DNA from: Betaproteobacteria bacterium
GTDB lineage: Bacteria > Pseudomonadota > Gammaproteobacteria > Burkholderiales > JAEUOS01
NCBI GenBank assembly: GCA_028292405.1
Contig: JAQGMJ010000087.1
Location: 124,001-188,000 of the forward strand
Length of the DNA stretch: 64,000 bases
Direction of reading: 5' to 3'
Positions 33,193-41,691 of the stretch are shown here, in pieces; position 1 is the stretch's first letter; each line of letters starts with the position of its first letter. The position numbers were made by a program, and so were the translations under genes. Under the pieces are notes generated by a model. The model was not told the DNA's origin and made no database searches. It saw only the letters and a program-made list of their open reading frames with translations.

Positions 33193-34392
33193 TTGAAGGT
33201 TGGATTTTTTTTCAACGATCCATTTCCGCGCGCCGGCGGAGTCTTTACCTATCAGCAGGACATTTTCCGCTGTTTTCTAAAGCTCGCCGGCGAAACGGAA
33301 CACGAATTCCACATCATCTGCGAACACGACAAGGCGGACAGCTTTTCTTCGCTGGAACTCTCCCCCAACGTGCACGTGTCGCCGATGGCGCGGCGCCGCT
33401 CCCTGCATGCGGCGGCCTCGCTCAAGAACCGCGTCATGCGCGCACTTGGCTATGCCCTGCCGCCCAGCGAGGAAGCTGTGGTTCTCGCAGACAAGGGCAT
33501 CGAATTCAGCTGGTCGATCGGCCACTACGAGCACGAGGCCTTCGATGTTCCCTACATCACCACCGTCTTTGACCTGCAGCACCGCTTGCAACCTTGGTTT
33601 CCGGAGGTCAGCCGCGGAGGCCTGTGGGAAGAACGCGAGGATTTCTTCTTCCGTTACCTCAATCGCGCCGCGTATGTAATCACCGGCACCGAGGAAGGCC
33701 GCCGCCAGATCGAGGGGTTCTACCAAATCCCCTCCAGGCGCGTCCGCGTGCTTGCGCTGCCCACCCCAAGTTTCGCGCTGGATGCGCCCTACGAAGATCC
33801 GGCCGCGCGGCTGGAAGCCCTCGGCATCCGCGGCCGTTATTTGTTCTACCCCGCGCAGTTTTGGGCGCACAAGAACCACGCCAATCTTCTGCACGCACTG
33901 CGCCTGCTCAACACCGACAACGCCGAGCCTTTTCAGCTCGCGCTGGTAGGTTCGGATCACGGCAACCTGGACCATGTGCGCGCCCTTGCACTATCCCTCG
34001 GAGTCGAGCGGCACGTCCACTTCCTTGGCTTTGTATCGCAGGACGATCTGATCGCGCTTTATCGCGGCGCTTTTGCCCTGGTGTATGTCAGCCTGTTCGG
34101 GCCCGACAATCTTCCTCCGCTGGAGGCGTTTGCCCTGCAGTGCCCGCTCATCATGTCGAACTATGACGGCGCCCGGGAGCAATTGCAGGAGGGCCCCCTG
34201 TATGTCGACGCCACCGATCCCGCAATGCTGGCCGCTGCCGTCAAGCGCCTGCTGCAAATCCCCGAAGAGCGCCCGCGAATGCTGGCCCTGGGTCGCGCGC
34301 GCGCGCAACAATGGACCGGCCTGGACTATGTTCGCGGGATTTTCGCTATACTTGACGAATTCGAAGCCACGCGTCGTTGCTGGCGATACTAA
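33193..34392 (+). CDS. GT4-family (GT-B) glycosyltransferase
   Basis: 399-residue retaining-type transferase. The start is TTG with GGAG 7 bp upstream; no ATG fits. It opens KVGFFFNDPFPRAGGVFTYQQD, the nucleotide-sugar-independent N domain. YLFYPAQFWAHKNHANLLHAL near 215 begins the C domain; HVHFLGFVSQDDLIALYRGAFALVYVSLFGPDNLPPLEAFA near 275-315 carries the EX7E-type donor site (DNLPPLEAF). Similar to mannosyl- or rhamnosyltransferases of O-antigen loci, but donor not assignable. Confidence 0.9.
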   Translation: MKVGFFFNDPFPRAGGVFTYQQDIFRCFLKLAGETEHEFHIICEHDKADSFSSLELSPNVHVSPMARRRSLHAAASLKNRVMRALGYALPPSEEAVVLADKGIEFSWSIGHYEHEAFDVPYITTVFDLQHRLQPWFPEVSRGGLWEEREDFFFRYLNRAAYVITGTEEGRRQIEGFYQIPSRRVRVLALPTPSFALDAPYEDPAARLEALGIRGRYLFYPAQFWAHKNHANLLHALRLLNTDNAEPFQLALVGSDHGNLDHVRALALSLGVERHVHFLGFVSQDDLIALYRGAFALVYVSLFGPDNLPPLEAFALQCPLIMSNYDGAREQLQEGPLYVDATDPAMLAAAVKRLLQIPEERPRMLALGRARAQQWTGLDYVRGIFAILDEFEATRRCWRY

Positions 34393-34451
34393 CAAAGCAC
34401 GTCAAGGTTTGGCCGCCGCCCACGCACCGTCCTTTCGTACCGGAGTCTTCT

Positions 34452-35444
34452 TTGCCGGGTAAAGCCGATCTCGTCCCCGCCCCACGTCACGAATGTCCAA
34501 TTTGTGATGCTTCCACGACCGTCCTGTACGATGAAATATATGACGACCGCTATGGATATCCCGGGCGCTTCGAATTGTGTTCCTGCGCGCGGTGCGGGCA
34601 TCGGCACCTGAACGCGTCGTTTACCCCCGAGCAACTCGGCACCCTCTACTCCGACTACTATCCGCGCTCCTCGTTTTCCGTCGACGACTATGCGCCGCAT
34701 GTCGCGGTCGGCGGATTTTCCGCCTGGTTCAACGGCGAGCGCTGCGCGGCTTTTCGCTGGGTGCCGGAGCGTGTGCGCATTCTCGATATCGGCTGCGGCT
34801 TTTGCCAGACCCTGGGGTATCACAACAATCGCGGCTGCGAAAGTTTCGGGGTCGAAATAGACACCAATGCCAAGCGAGTCGCCGACAAATTCGGGCTGAA
34901 CGTCAAAATCGGCGTGTTCGATCCGCGTGACTATCCCGCGGACTACTTCGACTACGTTACCCTGGACCAGGTGATCGAGCATGTCGTCGATCCGCGCCAG
35001 ATGTTCGCCGGCATCCGGCAGGTATTGAAGCCGGGCGGCACCGCCATCTTAAGCACGCCCAACTCCCACAGCCTGCCTGCGCGGATATTCGGCCGCTGCT
35101 GGCTCAACTGGCACGCTCCTTATCACCTGCAGCACTTCTCGCGCGAATCATTCGGCCGCGCATGCGAACAGGCGGGCCTGAAGCTGGTGGAAACCCGCAC
35201 CGTGACCCATTCCGAATGGCTGGGTTACCAATGGCAGCACTACCTGCGGTTCCCCCAACCCGGCCAGCCCTCCGCGTTCTGGTCGCGCACCCCGATAGCC
35301 GATTCAATGGCCAGGAAAATCCTGTTTCGAGCCCTCGGCATCATTCACCGACTCAAGGTAAATCATGTCCTGACGCGGCTTTTTGATTTGTTCGGTGGCG
35401 GCGACAACATTCTCTATTTCGTTCGCAAGCCGGACCATGCCTGA
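34452..35444 (+). CDS. SAM-dependent methyltransferase with N-terminal zinc-ribbon
   Basis: About 330 residues. The preferred start is the TTG at LPGKADLVP, preceded by GGAG at 6 bp; a TTG 75 bp upstream would overlap the glycosyltransferase. CPIC near residue 14 and CARCG near 46 look like a zinc-ribbon. VRILDIGCGFCQTLGYHNNRG near 103 is the SAM loop, VTLDQVIEHVVDPRQMF near 150 motif II, and LKPGGTAILSTPNSHS near 173 motif III. Resembles methyltransferases linked to glycan modification. Overlaps the next gene by 8 bp. Confidence 0.85.
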   Translation: MPGKADLVPAPRHECPICDASTTVLYDEIYDDRYGYPGRFELCSCARCGHRHLNASFTPEQLGTLYSDYYPRSSFSVDDYAPHVAVGGFSAWFNGERCAAFRWVPERVRILDIGCGFCQTLGYHNNRGCESFGVEIDTNAKRVADKFGLNVKIGVFDPRDYPADYFDYVTLDQVIEHVVDPRQMFAGIRQVLKPGGTAILSTPNSHSLPARIFGRCWLNWHAPYHLQHFSRESFGRACEQAGLKLVETRTVTHSEWLGYQWQHYLRFPQPGQPSAFWSRTPIADSMARKILFRALGIIHRLKVNHVLTRLFDLFGGGDNILYFVRKPDHA

Positions 35445-36339
35445 AGCTGCGCCGGCCACGGGCGCCCATGTCTCCGGCGGCAGCGCGCGCACGCCGATGG
35501 TCCACGTTGTACTGCCGGTCCACAATCGCAAAACCGTCACTCTGGCATTCCTGCGCTGCCTCTTGCAGCAAAGCTACGTGCACCATCGCCTGTTGCTGGT
35601 CGACGATGGCTCCCGGGACGGCACGGCGGAGGCGGTGCGCGCCCTTTTCCCGGCTGCGGAGATATTGCGCGGCGACGGTACCTGGTGGTGGGCGGGCGCG
35701 CTGCAGCAGGCCTATGCCCGCATCGCCGCATCGGGCTTGCCGCCGGACGACCTGGTCCTGATCTGCAACGACGACACCATTTTCGAATCCGACTTTTTGC
35801 ACAATGCAATAACGGTTCTGCATGGCCGCAAGAATTGCATGCTGCTGGCGCAGCTCTATGACCAGCACACCGGAAAGTTCGAGGAAGCGGGAGTCAACGT
35901 GAATTGGCGCCAGTTCCAATTTACCGGTGTTGCCGATCCGGCGCAGATCAACTGCTTTTCGACGCGCGGCCTGTTCCAGCGCGTCGACGACTATATCGCG
36001 CTCGGCGGCTTCCGCCCCCGCCTGTTGCCGCACTATGCCAGCGACTATGAATACACGATACGCGCGCACCGCCGCGGCGCGCAACTGATCACCGACAAGT
36101 CGGTGAGGCTGGCGTACAACACCACGACGACCGGCACCCATGTAGTGAGCGAGACCACGCTGGCCGGCCATCTGCGCAAGGTCTTCAGCAAGCGCTATGT
36201 GGCCAACCCCTGGTATCAGACCATGTTCATCCTGCTCGCCTGTCCGCCAGCCTGGGCGCCCCTCAACATATACCGGACGTGGAAGAATTTCCTGCTGAAC
36301 ATCGCGCGCGTGGTTTTCCGACGGCCATCATCGACCTGA
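35437..36339 (+). CDS. family 2 glycosyltransferase
   Basis: 300-residue GT2 enzyme starting MPEAAPATG, whose ATG lies in the previous gene's last codons (8-bp overlap). VHVVLPVHNRKTVTLAFL opens the fold, LLVDDGSRDGT near 56 binds the donor, and LVLICNDDTIFESDF near 107 gives the metal motif (NDD in place of DxD). GTWWWAGALQQAY near 83 is typical of the rhamnosyl/N-acetyl group. The carboxy end is amphipathic (YRTWKNFLLNIARVVF) and may touch the membrane. Confidence 0.88.
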   Translation: MPEAAPATGAHVSGGSARTPMVHVVLPVHNRKTVTLAFLRCLLQQSYVHHRLLLVDDGSRDGTAEAVRALFPAAEILRGDGTWWWAGALQQAYARIAASGLPPDDLVLICNDDTIFESDFLHNAITVLHGRKNCMLLAQLYDQHTGKFEEAGVNVNWRQFQFTGVADPAQINCFSTRGLFQRVDDYIALGGFRPRLLPHYASDYEYTIRAHRRGAQLITDKSVRLAYNTTTTGTHVVSETTLAGHLRKVFSKRYVANPWYQTMFILLACPPAWAPLNIYRTWKNFLLNIARVVFRRPSST

Positions 36340-36377
36340 TCGCCGGTTGTAGCGGCACGCTGATAAAATCATTCACC

Positions 36378-37124
36378 ATGATCAAGAGAATAGCCAGGCG
36401 CCTGCTGCGAATTCTTCGTGGAGACCCGGCCAAGCGGCCGCATCCCGCGCAGATGTCCCATCGGGAACTCGTGCAGTTCCTCCGCAAGATCGATCCCTGG
36501 GATAAAAAGACCGCCGTCTACGAGCACTTCAAATGCGACCCGCAGCGCGGCCGTTGGCTCGATTGGCGCGGCGGACCGCCGCCGGCTGCATCGATGCCGA
36601 GTTTGGTCCCGCATCAGGGGAAAATCAACTACGGCTGTGGCGATGTTCTTCTGCAGGGATGGCTGAACGCCGACATCATCAGTATCGACGACCCCCGCTA
36701 CGTCAGGATCAACCTGCTGGAGAGCCACCCCTTTGAAAGCAGTTCCGTTCGCCTGGCGTTCACTGAGGACATGATCGAACACCTGACCCAGGCGCAATCG
36801 ATCTTTCTACTCAGTGAAATCTACCGCGCCCTGATCCCGAACGGCGTTGCCCGGCTGAGCTTTCCCTGCCTCGAGGGCGTCTTGCGCAAGCACTACACCC
36901 CCTCCACGGCCGAAGGCGTGATGCGCGGCGAAATCGAAGCGTACGAAATCTGGGACCACATCCATTTCTATTCGATGGAAGAGCTGCGTCTGGTGGCAAG
37001 CCATCTGGGCTTTCGCGAAATCAAGTTTGTGGAGTTCGGAATCTCGGATCACGAAGAGCTTCAAGGGCTGGAAACGCGGGACCGGCAAATCGGCCTCAAT
37101 CTATACGCCGAGTTGACGAAATAG
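36378..37124 (+). CDS. Methyltransf_11-like SAM-dependent methyltransferase
   Basis: 248-residue protein starting MIKRIARRLLRILRGD; a longer frame overlaps the preceding glycosyltransferase. INYGCGDVLLQGWLNADI near residue 91 is a SAM site of the type seen in predicted glycan methyltransferases, with VRLAFTEDMIEHL near 137 as motif II. IPNGVARLSFPCLEGVL near 160 follows. It is the last gene of the plus-strand arm. A terminal methyltransferase is a candidate chain-capping enzyme recognised by the Wzt C-terminal domain; that link is inference. Confidence 0.82.
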   Translation: MIKRIARRLLRILRGDPAKRPHPAQMSHRELVQFLRKIDPWDKKTAVYEHFKCDPQRGRWLDWRGGPPPAASMPSLVPHQGKINYGCGDVLLQGWLNADIISIDDPRYVRINLLESHPFESSSVRLAFTEDMIEHLTQAQSIFLLSEIYRALIPNGVARLSFPCLEGVLRKHYTPSTAEGVMRGEIEAYEIWDHIHFYSMEELRLVASHLGFREIKFVEFGISDHEELQGLETRDRQIGLNLYAELTK

Positions 37125-37240
37125 CGGGTCACGCGGTTACACGCGCTTACGGCGCAGCGACTAGTATAGTTTCGAAGTGTCACGCAGTCGCAGGCCAGCG
37201 AAGCGCGGCAACCGATCGCGTCTGGCTGGCCGCATCCGCA

Positions 37241-37270
37241 CGATTGCACGCTATGATACGAATGCAATCG
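37241..37270. promoter_or_regulatory. operator-like inverted repeat over a -10 element
   Basis: CGATTGCA and TGCAATCG are perfect 8-bp arms separated by 14 bp; a -10-like TATGAT (37252-37257) lies between them. The repeat is 33 bp before the M81 gene. It would suit a dimeric regulator blocking that promoter. Confidence 0.45.
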
Positions 37271-37302
37271 TTCTCATCTCCGGTTTGCGAGGACAATCTG
37301 GA

Positions 37303-38832
37303 ATGCCGCCCCTTTCCACATCCATGCCGCCCTGCTACCTGATCGCCCTGATCAAGCACGAAACCAACACCTTCTCCCCCGTCCCCACCCCACTGTCCGC
37401 CTTCGGCCACGGCCGCGGTCCCTATTTCGGCGAAGCGGCAAAAGAGGCATTTCGCGGTTCCGCCACTCCCTTTGCCGCCTACCTCGACATCGCCGAGCGC
37501 GAAGGCGCCACGATCGTCACCCCCGTTGCCGCCGAATCCTGGCCCTCTTCCGCCTGCTCGCGCAAAACCTTCGAAACCCTGATGGACCCGCTGGAAGAGG
37601 CTGTCGCCGCCGGCTGCGATGCCATCTTCCTCGACCTCCACGGCGCCATGGTGATCGAGGATTGCGACGATGCCGAGGGCGAAATCCTGCGCCGCCTGCG
37701 CGCCATCGCCCCCCGCGTGCCGATCGCCGTCACCTTCGACTACCACACCAATCTCTCACCGGAGACCGTCGCCCTGGCCGACGTCATCACCGGCTACAAG
37801 ACCTACCCTCACGTCGACATGTACGAGTCCGGCCGCCTGGCCGGCGAAATCCTGGTTGACGCCATCAAGGGCAGAATCAAGCCGGTAATGGTGCACCAAT
37901 GGCTGCCCATCGTCTCGGCCATCATGCGCCATGCCCCGGAAGACGGTCCCTCCGGCGCCATCATCGACCACGCCCGCGCGATGGAAAAAAACGGCACCGT
38001 CCTTGCCGCCACCCTGCTACCCGGCTTCGCTCACGCCGACACGCAGCACACCGGCATCGCCGCCGTCGTCATCACCAACGGTAAACGCGACCCGCAGGCC
38101 GCACACGCAACCGCCGCGCGCGTCGCCGGCGAAATGATGTCCATCGCCCTAGAGCGCCGCGCCGAATACGTCTATCATCCGTCGCCCCTGCCAGAGGCCG
38201 TGCGCCGCGCCAAGCTGTTCGGCGACGGCCATCCCGACGGCCCGGTGCTGCTGATCGACCATTGCGACAACTGCGGCTCCGGCGGCACACAGGACGTGAT
38301 GGCCGTGGTCGCCGAAATCCTCAGGCAGCAGCTCGACGACGTCGCCATCGCGCCGATCCGCGACCCGCAAGCCGTGCAACAAATGATCGCCGCCGGCATC
38401 GGCAACAACGTCACCCTCTCGCTGGGCGGCAAGACCGACATGCCTTCCATCGGCCTCACCGGCAAACCACTGGCCGTAAGCGGCCGCGTGCAAGCCATCA
38501 CCGATGGCGAAATCGTCTTTCGCGGCCCGATGTACACCGGCCTGAAATCCCACCTCGGCCCCACGGCCGTGCTCGACACCGGGCGCGCCCAGATCGTCGT
38601 CACCTCGCTGCACCACGAGCCCTTCGACCTGCTGATCTTTCGCCACTGCGGCATCGAGCCGACGAAGAAACGCTACATCATGCTGAAAAGCCGCATCCAC
38701 TATCGCGCCGGCTTCAAGCCGATTGCCTCCCACATTGTCGAATGCCACGGCGAAGGCGTGACCAACGCCGACCTTTCGGTCTATAGCTACACCAAACTAA
38801 AACGCCCGATTTACCCGCTCGATCCGCTGTAA
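37303..38832 (+). CDS. M81 family metallopeptidase / MlrC-like amidohydrolase
   Basis: 509-residue protein resembling MlrC, which cleaves the linear peptide formed from microcystin, and other M81 members of unknown substrate. IALIKHETNTFSPVPTPLSAF near residue 10-30 is the family opening. DLHGAMVIED near 108, TFDYHTNLSPE near 145 and YKTYPHVDMYESGR near 165 carry the likely zinc ligands. CDNCGSGGTQDVMAVV near 325 marks the C-terminal domain. The start MPPLSTSMPP has GAGG 10 bp upstream; a longer frame extends back but covers a promoter-like region. The 3' end is convergent with a cupin gene. Confidence 0.88.
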   Translation: MPPLSTSMPPCYLIALIKHETNTFSPVPTPLSAFGHGRGPYFGEAAKEAFRGSATPFAAYLDIAEREGATIVTPVAAESWPSSACSRKTFETLMDPLEEAVAAGCDAIFLDLHGAMVIEDCDDAEGEILRRLRAIAPRVPIAVTFDYHTNLSPETVALADVITGYKTYPHVDMYESGRLAGEILVDAIKGRIKPVMVHQWLPIVSAIMRHAPEDGPSGAIIDHARAMEKNGTVLAATLLPGFAHADTQHTGIAAVVITNGKRDPQAAHATAARVAGEMMSIALERRAEYVYHPSPLPEAVRRAKLFGDGHPDGPVLLIDHCDNCGSGGTQDVMAVVAEILRQQLDDVAIAPIRDPQAVQQMIAAGIGNNVTLSLGGKTDMPSIGLTGKPLAVSGRVQAITDGEIVFRGPMYTGLKSHLGPTAVLDTGRAQIVVTSLHHEPFDLLIFRHCGIEPTKKRYIMLKSRIHYRAGFKPIASHIVECHGEGVTNADLSVYSYTKLKRPIYPLDPL

Positions 38833-38861
38833 AACGGCAGCTCTCGCCGCACGCCGATCCT

Positions 38862-39338
38862 CTAGCCCACCGCCTCCAGCGCCTTGCCGCCCGGCCGCGC
38901 CGGCTTGGCGCCGACCAGCACAAAGGCGATCACGCAAGGCACCGTGCCGCGGTTGATCCAGTTGTGGATCGTCCCGCGCTGCACCAGCACATCGCCCTGC
39001 TTCAGGTGCACCTCGGTGCCGTCCAGGTCCATATAAATCTCGCCCGCCATCACCACCGCATAGTCGATGCTGTCGGTGCGGTGATTGCGCGGCGTCGCCC
39101 CCGGCTCATAGGAGACGATGCGAAATACCGTGCCATCGTGCTCGCTGGTGCTCACATCGCGGGTCGAGCCGTCGGTAGCATCATCGTTATCCACCGGAAA
39201 ACCCTGCGTCGCCCACACCACGGTGGACTGCACTTTCGGGCGGTTGTTCTTGATCCGGCTCACCGGCGCGTCGATTTTCACCACGGCGCGGCCCTGCTCG
39301 TCATGCCCGGTCACTACCCTGCGTATATTCAAGCTCAT
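38862..39338 (-). CDS. cupin domain protein of the M81/Bug cluster
   Basis: 158-residue single-cupin protein. The HRTDSIDYAVVMAGEIYMDLDGTEVHLKQGD stretch and QRGTIHNWINRG carry the two cupin motifs. The start MSLNIRRVVTGHDEQG has a GGAG 5 bp upstream. An upstream ATG overlapping the Bug gene stop (ATGA at 39386) could instead start a 174-residue form. It lies next to the receptor gene on the same strand. Similar cupins accompany catabolic operons in Burkholderiales; the function here is unknown. Confidence 0.85.
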   Translation of the reverse strand: MSLNIRRVVTGHDEQGRAVVKIDAPVSRIKNNRPKVQSTVVWATQGFPVDNDDATDGSTRDVSTSEHDGTVFRIVSYEPGATPRNHRTDSIDYAVVMAGEIYMDLDGTEVHLKQGDVLVQRGTIHNWINRGTVPCVIAFVLVGAKPARPGGKALEAVG

Positions 39339-39382
39339 GCTGTCTCCACGTGAAGCCATTTTCATTTCACTGACTCCGGCGC

Positions 39383-40354
39383 TCATTCCGGTTGAATCCG
39401 CGCCACCTTCACCCGCTCGCGGAATTTCGCCACTTCCTCCGCCATCATGCGCTTCGACTCCGCCGGCGTGCTGGCCACCGGCTCGAAGGCCAGGTCGCGC
39501 ATGCGCTGCAAGGTAGCCGGGTCGGCCACCGCCTTTTTCACCTCCGCCTGCAGGCGGTCAACGATCGCCGCCGGCGTACCGGCAGGGGCGTACAGCCCGA
39601 ACCAGCCGCCATCGACTTCCATCCCCTCGATGCCCTGCTCGCGCATCGTCGGCACGGCCGGCAGCAGCGGTGAGCGCCGCTCGAAGGTGTAGCCCAGCGC
39701 GCGCAGCTTGCCCGACTTGAGATAAGGCAGCGACAGCGGCGGCGTCAAAAACTCGAACTGCACGTCGCCCGCCAGCAGCGCCGACAGCGACGGCCCCGAA
39801 CCGTTGTACGGCACATGCACCGCCCGGAACCCCGCCTGCGCGTTGAACAACTCCCCCGCCAGGTGCAACAGGTTGCCCACACCCGGCGAACCATAGGAAA
39901 CCTTGCTGTCCGGCCTGGCAATCATCGCCAGCAACTCGCGCGCCGAATTCGCCGGGACCCCGGGGTTCACCGCCAGCACCAGCGCCTCGGTCGCCGCCAC
40001 CCGGGTCACCGGGCTGAAATCCTTCAACACGTCGAAGGGCATCTTCTTGTAGATGCTCGGGTTGATGGCAATCGACGAGGTGGTCAGCAGCAGCGTGTAA
40101 CCGTCCGGCGCCGCCATCGCCACCTGTTTCGAGCCGATCAGCCCGTTGGCGCCAGGGTGGTTGTCGATCACCACCGGCTGCCCCAGCAGGGTGCCGAGCT
40201 GCTGGCCGACCAGGCGCGCCAGGGCGTCCGGCGTGCCGTTGCCGAAGGGCACCACAATCCGCACCGGCCGCGACGGATACGCCTGCGCCAGCACGGCGTC
40301 ATGCAACAGCAACGCGGCAGCGGACGCCGCCAGCATGCGTAAAAGATTGAACAC
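39383..40354 (-). CDS. Bug/TctC-type substrate-binding protein
   Basis: Second Bug receptor in the window, 323 residues including a Sec signal peptide ending near AVLAQA. It starts at GTG with GGGGGAG upstream. VRIVVPFGNGTPDALARLVGQ near residue 30 differs from the common PFAPGG...D loop by an Asn-Gly-Thr insertion at the ligand site. GANGLIGSKQVAMAAPDGYTLL near 70 is conserved. No TctA or TctB gene is present, so it relies on a distant transporter or acts as a sensor. It probably brings in the substrate of the neighbouring hydrolases. Confidence 0.93.
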   Translation of the reverse strand: MFNLLRMLAASAAALLLHDAVLAQAYPSRPVRIVVPFGNGTPDALARLVGQQLGTLLGQPVVIDNHPGANGLIGSKQVAMAAPDGYTLLLTTSSIAINPSIYKKMPFDVLKDFSPVTRVAATEALVLAVNPGVPANSARELLAMIARPDSKVSYGSPGVGNLLHLAGELFNAQAGFRAVHVPYNGSGPSLSALLAGDVQFEFLTPPLSLPYLKSGKLRALGYTFERRSPLLPAVPTMREQGIEGMEVDGGWFGLYAPAGTPAAIVDRLQAEVKKAVADPATLQRMRDLAFEPVASTPAESKRMMAEEVAKFRERVKVARIQPE

Positions 40355-40643
40355 CTTGTCTCCCCCGAAAATCTTTTTGGAACACCGAATCGCAGCGGCG
40401 CTTCTTGAAACCGCGCAACGGTAGCACAGGGCCTGATTCCCGGGCAGCGTGATCGGCGCAAGGAGTGAATAACCCTTTCATCCAGCATCGCATAAACGAA
40501 AACGTGCCGCCCCGGAAGCCCCTTTCAGCCCACCGCCACACGCATGCCCACAGTGGAGGAGAATGCCCCATCCTCCTCGCGTCCAACCTGGGGGACGCAG
40601 TCCACAAAAGCAGGCTTTATTCAGCCAATAAAAGGAGACAGCA
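40355..40643. other. divergent gap between Bug receptor and amidohydrolase genes
   Basis: 289 bp without a credible gene. GGAGGA-GAATGCCCCA-TCCTCC (40555-40576) is a perfect 6-bp inverted repeat. A strong ribosome site, AAAGGAGACAGCA, precedes the amidohydrolase ATG. No clear sigma70 promoter was found. Confidence 0.5.
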
Positions 40644-41633
40644 ATGCATACCCCCCACGACGACAATGCGGACCAATCCGGCCGCCGGCATTTCCTGCAA
40701 ACCCTGTGTGCGGTAAGCGCAATCGGCGCCGGCGCCGGCATCGCCGGCTGCGCCCAGCAGCCGGTCACCCGTGAAACCACAGTGAAGTTTTCCCGCGGTA
40801 CCCAGCCCGCCAAAACCCGGGCGCCGGCCAACGCCACCGATTGCCACCACCACATCTACGACGCGCGCTTCCCGGTCGCCCCCAACGCCAGCCTGCGCCC
40901 GGCCGACGCGGTGATTGCCGATTACCGCGACTTGCAGCGGCGCATCGGCACCACCCGCCATGTCGTCGTGCAGCCCTCCACCTACGGCACCGACAACCGG
41001 CTGCTGGTCGAGTCCATCGCCGCGTTCGGACTGAAAACCTGCCGCGGCGTCGCCGTCGTCAATACCAGCGTCACCGACGCCGAACTCAAGCACCTGCATG
41101 AGTCCGGCGTGCGCGGCATCCGCTTCAACCTGGCGCCGCCCGGCACCACCACCCTCGACATGGTGCGGCCCCTGGCCGGCCGTATCGCGTCCATGGGCTG
41201 GCACATCCAGGTCAACGCCCCGGCCGACGCCCTGCTCGCCGCCAAGGCGACGTGGAGCGACCTCCCGGTGCAAGTGGTATTCGACCACCTGGGCCATGTG
41301 CCGCAGCCGCGCACGGCCAACGACCCCACCTTCGCCATGCTGCGCGAGCTGGTGCAGCGCGGCCGCGCCTACGTCAAGCTCTCCGGCTTTTACATCGACT
41401 CCAAGATCGGCCATCCCGGCTACCCGGACAGCGTGGAAGTCGCCGCCATCTATGCCAGGGAGGCGCCCGAACGCATGGTCTGGGGCAGCGACTGGCCGCA
41501 CCCGACCGAGGGCTACGACAAGAAACCCGATGACGCCATCCTGTTCGACCTGCTGGCCGCCAGCGTGCCGGACGAAGCTGTCCGCACCCGCATCCTGGTG
41601 GACAATCCGGCCAAGCTCTACCAATTTGGCTGA
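40644..41633 (+). CDS. Tat-exported TIM-barrel amidohydrolase (Amidohydro_2, PDC-hydrolase-like)
   Basis: 329-residue metal-dependent hydrolase related to 2-pyrone-4,6-dicarboxylate hydrolase and other lactonases. The signal is SGRRHFLQTLCAVSAI (twin arginine, res 12-27) followed by a lipobox-like IAGC, predicting a folded lipoprotein exported by Tat. ATDCHHHIYDAR near 65 is the HxH metal site; WGSDWPHPTEGY near 285 ends the barrel with the conserved Asp. FDHLGHVP near 210 adds another metal His. Neighbouring M81, cupin and Bug genes suggest periplasmic processing of an organic acid or lactone. Confidence 0.87.
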   Translation: MHTPHDDNADQSGRRHFLQTLCAVSAIGAGAGIAGCAQQPVTRETTVKFSRGTQPAKTRAPANATDCHHHIYDARFPVAPNASLRPADAVIADYRDLQRRIGTTRHVVVQPSTYGTDNRLLVESIAAFGLKTCRGVAVVNTSVTDAELKHLHESGVRGIRFNLAPPGTTTLDMVRPLAGRIASMGWHIQVNAPADALLAAKATWSDLPVQVVFDHLGHVPQPRTANDPTFAMLRELVQRGRAYVKLSGFYIDSKIGHPGYPDSVEVAAIYAREAPERMVWGSDWPHPTEGYDKKPDDAILFDLLAASVPDEAVRTRILVDNPAKLYQFG

Positions 41634-41691
41634 CGCAGCTATCTCCGGGGCGCCGCGGCTCCGGGTGCGGCCTGTGTCGTAAAATTCCGTC

